Of a DNA stretch of 64,000 bases, positions 55,570 through 64,000 are shown piece by piece. The first letter of the stretch is position 1. Each line of letters begins with the position of its first letter. The stretch is from Clitoria ternatea (lineage: Eukaryota; Streptophyta; Magnoliopsida; Fabales; Fabaceae): the NCBI GenBank assembly GCA_037962975.1, contig CM075673.1:159174667-159238666 (forward strand), given 5' to 3'. A model generated the notes under the pieces. It was not told the origin of the DNA. It did not search any database and saw nothing but the letters and a program-made list of their open reading frames with translations. Position numbers and translations under genes: made by a program.

Positions 55570-56430
55570 CATAATTAGCCACCGAAATTATTTCAGTAGC
55601 TATACCCAAACAATTGGCCACTGATTCATTTCGTGTCTAATCTAGAAAATTAGCCGCTGGTTTCTTTCTGTGGCTAAATCTAGGAAATTAGCTATTGAAT
55701 TTAAGTCTGTGGCTATATTGCCTAAGGTTAGCTACCGAACAACATTTCCGTGGCTATCTCCAAAACAACTTAGCCACCGAATCTATTTCCGTGGCTATAA
55801 TTATATTTCATCCTTATATTAAAACGAATTAGCCACTGCAATTTTTCCGTGGCTATATACTAGTACATTAGCCACTGAATATATTTCGGTGGCTATATCT
55901 CCTCAACTAGCCACTGAATTATATTTCCGTGGCTATCTCCAAAACACCTTAGCCACCGAATTTATTTCCGTGGCTATAAATTATATTTCATCCTTATATA
56001 TCAAAAAAAATTAGCCACTGTATTTTTTCCGTGGCTATATACGAGTACATTAGCCACTGAATATATTTCGGTGGCTATATCTCCTCAACTAGCCACTGAA
56101 TTATATTTCCGTGGCTATTTCCAAAACAAATTAGTCACTGAACATATTTCCGTGGCTATATATTTGCAAATTAGCCACTGAATGTCATTTCCGTGGCTAA
56201 ACCTTCACAAATTAGCCACTGAATTGTGTTTCCGTGGCTATATCTCCATTTAATTTTTTTGAACTTTTCTGCCACTGATTTTAGATACGGAAAATTGTCA
56301 CTACCCGTTATTTGGTGGCAAATTCCGTAGCTAATTATTCCAAAAACTAAAATTCATTGCAAATATTTTTCCGTGACTAAATTCAGTGGCAATTTGCGAC
56401 CTTCGTCGTTCCGTGGCTAAATTTGGTGGC
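55570..56430. repeat. CACTA subterminal repeat array (TTAGCCACTGAA / CCGTGGCTA)
   Basis: About 15 to 20 copies of a roughly 45-60 bp unit, each with TTAGCCAC(T/C)GAAT and, 10-15 bp later, (T)TTCCGTGGCTA, so that each unit is an imperfect palindrome. Such arrays are the transposase-binding sites of CACTA elements. Confidence 0.85.
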
Positions 56431-57454
56431 CGCTTGACATTTTTCTAGTAGTGAAAATTGATGGCAAATTTGGCTTGGATGTTCACGACAATGACAAAGT
56501 CTTTCACATATGAAATGCTAAGAGATATGCATGAATTTTTAAATGAATTTTAGCCACTTAGTTTCTGGCCAAGTAAGTCACATGGAGGGGTTAAGGTGGC
56601 AACATATGAAGGTTGATGGCTTTAGTGGGATTAAGTGGCAATTTGTGTGGTGGTTAAGTGGCAAATATGGTTCCAAATTGGCAAACATCATCATGGTTTC
56701 TCACACAGTTTCTACATGGATGAACTTCTTAGTGGATTAAGTTCAAAATTGCAATGCATAATGGGTGACAAAGTTGCTAAAAGGCACGTGGGATGGAGAC
56801 AATAAATCACGCTTCATGTGGTTATTTTTGGATATTTTTCATGGTGATTTTTGGCTGCAAAATAACTTTATGTTCCTATAAAAATTTGAGAAAATGAGTG
56901 AAATTTGTTCCTTGTCTTCTATTCTTTCCAACAAGCTAAAGATCACTCAATTCTGATAACTATAGAAAAACTTATGTCTAAAATATTAAAGGGTGTTCAG
57001 GTGGATGTGAAATCATGGGCCAATGACGTAAGATAAAAATTGGAAACTATGGGTTCAGAATTGGCCTTTGATGTCTTCATAAGAATTATAGGTAATTTTG
57101 TTACGGGGATTTATAGCCTAGACTTACTTAAATCTGATGTCGGTAGGTTAAGTTATGCTGAAATTAGTGAGACACGTGCAAAATCATTGTATTCGGGACA
57201 AATGAGACTAAATTAAAACTTCACAGAATCAATTGTTATTGCTTTCCTAATAAAACAACATATACCAAGTCTAAATAATATGCATAGAGTTTATTAATTA
57301 TCTAATAATCACTAATTTAGTTCACAATTCATGCGCACACATACTAATAGGATCTAAGTTTGTCTAAGATATCAAGTAGAAATAAAATTTCAAGGTAGGG
57401 CCAATTACCATAATTGAGGGATGTTACATGGTTCCCTTTCCTTGACCAAACTAA

Positions 57455-58160
57455 ATTGCATATACACACAAGTTATTTACCATTATATCCTTTACAATCA
57501 ATTTTGTTTATAGTCAATTAAGTGGAATCAATATGTAATCTTTTAACCAAGGAGAGCATTTAGAGTCAATATTGTTTAGAGTCAATTAAGTAAAATTACA
57601 AAATTAACAACATTTTTAATACTGTAGTTTTATATAATTGTTATTTATATTTATTTGTAACTACAATTTGTTATAGAGTCATGTTAATTTAGTATGGTTA
57701 TGGCATTAATTGACATTTTTTGGACAATTAATTGAATTGTGATTTTTGTTTTTAGAAAAAATAAGAATAGAAACCACATCAACCAAAAAATCATAGTTTT
57801 TAGTACAGTTCAGTTCGGTCTGTGGTACTTCTTACAAAACAAAAATAAATTACATCTTCATATACATTATCTATCATTATGTCTTTTAGAATCAATTTTA
57901 TTTAGATCCAATTAAGTAACATTAATATGTTATCTTTCAACCAAGAACCAAGAAGAGTATTTAGAACATTTTTAATACAATAATTACATATAATTGTTAT
58001 TTTTATTTATTTGTAACTATAATTTGTTACAGAGTTATATATGTTAATTCAGTAACTAATTGATAATTTTTGTATATAAAATTAATTAAATTATAATTTT
58101 TGTTTTTAGAAAAAAGTAAAAATAAAAACCACATCAACTGAACCAAACCGCAAGTATTTT
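57455..58160. repeat. Diverged tandem duplication of about 370 bp
   Basis: Copy 1 (about 57455-57830) and copy 2 (about 57845-58160) share AGTCAATTAAGT-like, ATATAATTGTTATTT and AAAACCACATCAAC blocks in the same order. Non-coding and AT-rich. Copies have many substitutions, so the event is old. Confidence 0.65.
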
Positions 58161-59873
58161 TGACATGTTATTCGACATGTTTTTTCCTTTGAGAATCACA
58201 CTGTGAACACGCCACTGACATTGGTATTATGCCTAGATTATATGCCTCAAAGCCAATTAAAGTGATTGGAGGTTACTTCTATGGCTTGTGATCGATGTTT
58301 GAATTTTTTTTGTTGTTCAAAATTAGTTACGACACTTTGTCTGGAATTACGTTGATGTGTTTCTCTTATGCTCCTTTTAAGTAGAGCAGTTAAGTTTGCC
58401 ACATGTCTCACGTTGAGTGGATTTCATGCTTCAATTTATGTGACAGTTGTTCTTTGAGAAGTGAAATGACACGTTGCCAAATGTTCAGCTGTTCCACATA
58501 ATGAGTTGGAGAAGCGAATAGTGGTTGTTGCTTAGAGGAAAACAACAATGTCATTGAAAGTAGTAAGCATAACAATGATGGTTTAAGGAGGGTTGAAAGA
58601 AAACCCCATGCTTATAGAATAAGATCACCATTTAGAGATATTGGAAACTCATTGTTGATGAAGCAAAATGGCAAAGTAGTTTCCTGTTGCATTGTACCTC
58701 TCTTCAAATGTTGACAAAAAAATAACCAATGGCTTCTGGCATAAAAAATACATGTCCTAACAAATAAAAAGGGTTTAATGTTTTAGGATTTGTAATTTGA
58801 GATCTATCATGTAATAAGTACTATGTGTTGGATATTTTCTAATATTACTTTTAATTATACAAATTAACATTATTAAATTAATAAGAAAATATCATATTAT
58901 TAATTATAATATAAATAATTACATTAATAATTTATTTATATGGTTTTATATGATTGGGCTTTTGATATGAATGGACCATGATAGGTTGGCCTATTTGTTT
59001 AGTGCCCAGTGAGCGATTCTTATTTTCATATGATCGGGCTAATATAACTGTTACCCCATCAAGATGGTTGTTGTAGTAGGAAACTAAGGCCATCAGAGAA
59101 GAGAGTAGCGTGCATTCATTATGTTCTATGACAATTATGAATTAAAGGTTCTCTTAAGGTACATGTTTATTGCAATAATTATAATTGATTCAAAATATTA
59201 GAGCCAGGTTTAATACGTATCATGATTGTTCAATTTTTTCTTCCAATCTTGTCATTTTTAAAACATCATGATTTTATGCATTTTATTCATAACTCATTCA
59301 ATTTTGAGAATTTTTTAGTGTGGCCGATTGCCACGCGTCATAAATGTTGTGCTTTATGTTGTATCAAAATTTAGTAATGATCGAATATCATTTGAGGGAG
59401 TTAGGGTGCGTAGAAGTTGGATTCAAAACCATTTTTCTGCATAAATCTGATACCTGACATGCTGGTAATCGATTTCTAGCAATGTTGTAATCGATTACCA
59501 AGAATTTCATTTACAAGTTTGTGCAGGGTATCCTCAGGTAATCGATATTACCAGGGGGAGAGTTTACAAGTAATCGATTACAGTGATAGTGTAATCGATC
59601 ACCAAACTGTCAGGACACCCTTAACTCATGTATTTTGCTATGTAATGGTGGGGTTTGGATTCCCCTATGCCTATAACATGTAATTATGAATATGTGGAGT
59701 TGTGGGGGCGAGTCCTAAGGCAAGCGTGGAATTTTTGCTAAAATTTTCCCCCTATTTTTAATTATTGTACATTAGGGTGTTACAACATTATTAATAATAT
59801 ATTTAAAATATATTTCTTGTTAATATATTTTAAAATGTTAAATATTACTGTTTTAGCATTTTTTGTCACATCC
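58161..59873. other. Intergenic LTR-like DNA with TAATCGATTA motifs
   Basis: No gene. The stretch 59464-59604 has five copies of (G)GTAATCGAT(TACC), a palindrome I associate with legume gypsy LTRs. GGGTGTTACA at 59775-59784 looks like the outer end of a minus-oriented LTR. The other end was not found. Confidence 0.45.
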
Positions 59874-60375
59874 CCTTATTAATTTCCAAAGTTTATCCTG
59901 GGGGTTTAGTAAAAAGGAGTAAATTTTTCACGTTTAACATGTCCCTAATGATAAACAATGAAAATACAAGAGTTACATATTCATAACTGTGTACAAACCC
60001 CCTATTATGGATCTTAGAAAAGGCATTTATAACTAAAATTGCAAAAAGCCACCACTCAGTCGCTTGTTCATATAAGAGAGGCGCCCTGGAGAGGCTACCA
60101 AGCCAAGAGAAAGTAAGGCTATGAGCTATAGAATAGGCGTGTCATGGTTGTAGAAGAGATCTAGGTGGGGTTGTCCTGCTATGATAATATCTTTCATCCG
60201 TCTTTCGATACATCCATATAGCCACAACCCTTTCTTCGATGAGTCTCCTTACTTAAGAACGTGGATAACTGCCTTCTCTTGAATCAATTTCTTACCAAAC
60301 CTGACCTTTCAAAATGGATCTAATATAGCACTTGCAATCAACAAGGCTATCATCCCTAGGCAAAACACTGATTCC

Positions 60376-60680
60376 GGCTTAAGCAAGGGAATTCTCACTT
60401 GAGCGAGGGTCACTTTCGCCTGAGCGAGGATAGCTCGCTGAGCAGAAAAGTGACAGAACCTCACAATAGGATTCTTACTCAAGCGACCACATTCTCGCTT
60501 GAGTGAGATACAACAGAACCAAACCTCTGCATCTCGCTTAAGTGTCACCATCCTCACTTAAGCATAAATCGGCCAGAGACTAACTAACCCAAATCTCACT
60601 CAAGCAAGACTACCCTCACTTGGACGAGAATCACATAGAAACCAAAACTCAATTATATGGGGGCTCGCTCAAGTGAGATA
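60376..60680. repeat. Array of CTCGCTTGAGTGAG-like imperfect palindromes
   Basis: At least eight variants (for example TCTCACTTGAGCGAGG, TCTCGCTTGAGTGAGA, GCTCGCTCAAGTGAGA) are spaced 20-50 bp apart inside the long LTR. Each is nearly self-complementary. Confidence 0.8.
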
Positions 60681-61784
60681 TGCAGAAATGGCCAAATTTA
60701 TAGTTTCTAAGTATCCTAACTTATCTATATCAAATCCAATTTCTACCAAATTTCGACACATGCATAATTATGTCATTTAAGATTTGCAAGGGTTGCCCAA
60801 GCTCGAAAATTTTAGGAATTAGTACAATTATATAGCAAAGAGTATTTGGCACATTTCTAAGGCATTTTGCTTCATAAATCCATCCAAACCTAGCCATTTG
60901 AGACCAAAACAAGTCAAGCATCATTTTTATATGCTACACTATGCAAATGATCCTAAGGTCTTAAAGCCTCAGGAGGTCAAATATCAACAATCCAGTTACT
61001 CCAAAATTGCCTAATTGACATAGTTCTATCACAATTTAACATCAAATTTTTGCTATTATCAATAATAGTACACATTCACCGTATTAACCATATTGACCAT
61101 AACATTCCAGGTCACATTACCATATAAAAATCCTACCTAAACTTATGCATAGACATAACTACTTGCCACATCATCATTACATTTACATGTCAATGGCATT
61201 TACGTTGTCATTTATATGCACATCAACACAATCCTTGTCTTAATCTCATCTTATCAAGTAACAAGTATTCAAAAGCATCATAGTCCACAATCACTCAACC
61301 AATACACACACATATCTACGCATCAGGCCATAACAAGGCTTTACCAAAATAACATCATAAACATCAAAATCATCAACCATATAATCTATCCTCATGGCAT
61401 TACATTAAGTTCCACACTCCAGCATCACCAGGTGACATCCTCATCACCTTCCAGAAAATTCACTGAAACTACAAGTAGAGGGGTGAGTACCACTTAAAGC
61501 AGTAAATAGAAAATACCACATGGGATTAAAACCCATCATGATGCATCCATTATATTAACACACATGGTATCAGCTATTCAATCCATACATCATATATGTA
61601 TCCATTTCACATAAAGATTTTTCCATTAGCAATTCACACACATAATTACATCAATGATCCATCCTCAAATTAAATAAGCAATGAATGTCATGGACTTTGA
61701 AAATCATTTTTTCAATCATAAAAGCATGTTATATGGATTCGTCTTTAATAATAACAACCTATAGTGTCAAGGATAACTCACTCA

Positions 61785-62045
61785 GTGAATCGTAGCACTA
61801 TAATCGAGGGGCATCCAGGTAACCACACAGTGAATCATAGTACTATAAGTGATGGCACCCTGAGTAACCATATAGTGAATTGTAGCACTATAGGCAATAG
61901 TAATTAAGAATTGCTCAGTGAATCGTAGCACTATAAGCGGCGGTCTCATCGGTAAATCTTAGTGTCAGACGAATCGTAGCACTAAAATGCATATGATGTC
62001 ATAAAATATATACATGCATATGATATGAATCGTAGCACATGTAAT
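61785..62045. repeat. Degenerate tandem repeats with GTGAATCGTAGCACTATA
   Basis: Around six units of about 45-60 bp share GTGAATC(G/A)TAGCACTATA, including the last copy GAATCGTAGCAC near 62030. They lie in the long LTR. Confidence 0.8.
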
Positions 62046-63089
62046 CAATTTTTACTACTGACATCATAGCCTAACTCCACTAAACCACATCATAATTCTA
62101 ATTCAAACAATCATCATTCATCCCATTCATCGTAACATGCCACTAGGGCCAATTCACATTGATTTATACCAATTTAACTTCATATTAATCATGACAATAC
62201 ACATAAAGAATATAAGCATAACCACATCGTCACCCATATCAATAATTTCCAAATAAACACCAACAATGGTACAACTCAGCATAACTCATAAAATGTATCA
62301 ACATTAACATACAAGGTAATTATTATAAATATTACCATCAATATCAAATATGACCCAACCTCAAAATCTAAATCTCTTATTCACTACTCAAGCGATAAAC
62401 CCCTCTCGTACGTATAAATGTATATTACGACGAATTCGGCTTTCCAATATAACCTTTCAAATGTTGAGTTAACTCCCTATCACCAAACTCCCTAACTCAA
62501 AACCTCCTAAAAATTAATAATAATTATTTCAACAACCTTAAATAACTTAAATGTGTATTTTGAAGCCAACGACGCTAATTCGATACATTTTCGATGTAAG
62601 ACGACTCCCCGAAATACACTGATGGCACCCTGAATGCCTCCAAACACTTTTGATACTCTAAATTGTCATCGTTTTCCTCTTAAACTAACTCCTAATTGTT
62701 GTTCGACAACAAACCAAGCATGATTAATCAACTAGACACCATGGGTTTATGGTTCTTCCTTAGCCGAAAGGGAAATAAGGGTAGAAGAAGGAAAGAGAGA
62801 GAGCAGCTAGAGAGAGGAGGAGAAAGAAAGAAAAAAAAAGAAAGAGATGTGCACGAGGGAGAAGAGAGCACGAGAGAGAGTGGGGGCTGAAAGTGAGTGT
62901 TTGAAAAGAAAAGACAAGTGAGAAAAGAAAATTAAGGGTAAAAGAAGTAATAATTTAGAATGGAATTAATTTAAGATAAGAAGAAATCATACAATTAAAT
63001 TTAGGAAGTTAAATTTAGATAGTGTCGTTAATTTAATTCGAGTCTCCTTAATTTATTCCTAAAATTCTGATTTAGGATATTACATTTTT

Positions 63090-64000
63090 CACACAGACTA
63101 AGAAATCATTAAATATGTAATTATTTGAATTGATATGGACTAAAATATCCTCATTTAATTCTATTATTTTATTAGTAATAAATAATGTCTCAACTTTCTA
63201 AATCTTATTCATTAGTAAAATAAAAAGTGATATGAAAGAAATATATTAATTACAAGAGGGTACAATTGAAAAATATAAATTGATTACAAATTGAACTCCT
63301 AAAGTGATAATAGTCTTGGGATAAAAAATAAGGCTAAAGTAAAAATAATTCTCAGATGGATGGAGTATATTGACAGATTACCATAAATATAACAAGTGAG
63401 TTCTTTGATTTAGTGTCAAAGGCCTTCTTACATTTTGTTCAGGGTTATGGGTTGAACACTTATTCATGACAAAATTATATTTTTTAAGTTAACTCACCGA
63501 TTTTAAATTTTGATATGTTTGTTTGATAATATGTATGTGAATTAGCTACATAATTAATTGTTTAGTTATTATTTTTATCCTTATATATTTATCTTGAAAT
63601 GATAACTTTTATCTCTTAAATAATTAAAATATTATGTCATTTAACACAATCTAAGTTTATTTCATTAAACACTTGTATTTTAATAAGCTATAAATTATAA
63701 AATACTAAAAAAATCAAAACTTATAAGAAGTATAAATTTATTTAACCTAATTTTTGTTATGCATTAGTGCTTTTAAATCAAATTGAAGGAGCTACGAACA
63801 CTTAAAAAGAGCATTACCTTTATTTTGTTATTTTAAAAGTATATGTGTCTTTTGAGAAAGGGGGTGATGTAAGCTGACGTTAAGTTATATACCAAAAGAA
63901 TAAAAATTTGATGTTGACTTTCCAGTTTTCATAACTTAAGATGGCGTTCCGTTAATGTTGCTTTAACGGCATGTGACCATTCATTAAACAACACGCTGTC
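63090..64000. other. AT-rich flank, possible Stowaway-like end near 63350
   Basis: No coding region. CAGATGGATGGAGTA near 63353-63367 resembles a Stowaway terminal sequence, but its partner end was not found. Confidence 0.35.

Larger units (their letters stand above)
49922..56453 (-). mobile_element. Second CACTA element with broken TNP2, target duplication AAA
   Basis: The left end is CACAACTAGAAAAA (one base off CACTACTAG) and the right end is TTTTTCTAGTAGTG. AAA lies on both sides (49919-49921 and 56454-56456). The right 0.9 kb is a dense subterminal array of TTAGCCACTGAAT...TTTCCGTGGCTA units (55570-56430). The left end has only one such pair (49941-49968). The body carries a minus-strand TNP2-type transposase gene that is no longer open. 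Confidence 0.88.
59874..63084 (-). mobile_element. Long gypsy-type solo LTR candidate, 3.2 kb
   Basis: On the minus strand it starts TGTAATATCCTAAATCAG and ends GGGGATGTGACA. TTTTT flanks both sides (59869-59873 and 63085-63089), which fits a 5-bp duplication but is low-complexity. Inside are CTCGCTTGAGTGAG-type imperfect palindromes (60376-60680) and GTGAATCGTAGCACTATA repeats (61785-62045). There is no gag or pol, so it appears to be a solo LTR. Confidence 0.6.

Noticed and set aside
61216..61497. 93-codon plus-strand frame
   Set aside because: Lies in the long solo LTR, low-complexity Ile/His/Thr-rich translation, no family match.
60376..62045. CRISPR-like or satellite array
   Set aside because: Repeat units are degenerate and unequally spaced within an LTR of plant DNA; no CRISPR context exists.

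Overview
This is nuclear DNA from a flowering plant, most likely a legume of the soybean/bean group. Two intron-containing plant housekeeping-type genes can be read exon by exon. The rest is AT-rich and packed with plant transposons: Ty1/copia and Ty3/gypsy elements, TRIMs, a 5S-RNA-bearing Cassandra terminal repeat, CACTA, hAT-like, Mutator-like, Stowaway-like and Tourist-like elements. The legume assignment is an inference from LTR motifs I recognise (TAATCGATTA palindromes, CTCGCTTGAGTGAG-type repeats) and was not tested by a search.

Layout. Positions 1-7.5 kb hold decayed retroelements (a copia pol remnant near 1.5-2.4 kb, LTR-like sequence near 2.4-4.7 kb). Positions 7.6-35.2 kb hold one 27.6-kb minus-strand gene of 14 coding exons. 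It encodes a predicted 1021-residue protein with a class-3 lipase (alpha/beta hydrolase) N-terminal half, a P-loop nucleotide-binding C-terminal half and a final membrane segment. The 14 exons join in frame with a total of 3066 nt. Its introns hold most of the transposons: intron 13 (copia, Stowaway-like MITE, Mutator-like foldback), intron 10 (solo LTR, TRIM, nested copia elements and a 6-kb palindromic retroelement), and intron 2 (a gypsy-type element containing both a TRIM and a copia, plus a solo LTR 54 bp from a splice donor). A second minus-strand gene at 37.6-40.9 kb encodes translation initiation factor eIF3 subunit e (437 residues, 7 exons). From 41 to 64 kb I see no intact host gene. 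This part holds a hAT-like element, a gene-capturing CACTA element (44.8-49.4 kb) with fragments of an auxin response factor and a VPS37 gene, a second CACTA element with a broken TNP2 transposase (49.9-56.5 kb), and a long gypsy-type solo LTR (59.9-63.1 kb).

The most unusual object is the 6,070-bp insertion at 14911-20980. It is flanked by a perfect 5-bp target duplication, yet both outer ends are the same (U5) end of a Cassandra LTR in inverted orientation. Each Cassandra LTR is fused to a gypsy-type LTR, giving two arms of about 2 kb around a gypsy integrase tail. It looks like a chimeric palindromic retroelement cDNA that integrated as one unit, and it lies inside an intron that the lipase gene would transcribe. 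Other notable points are TRIM repeat units that look like reciprocal recombinants, and transposon boundaries that can be fixed by matching target duplications.

All exon boundaries were read by eye from GT/AG sites, reading-frame continuity and remembered protein families. No alignment, search or expression data were available.
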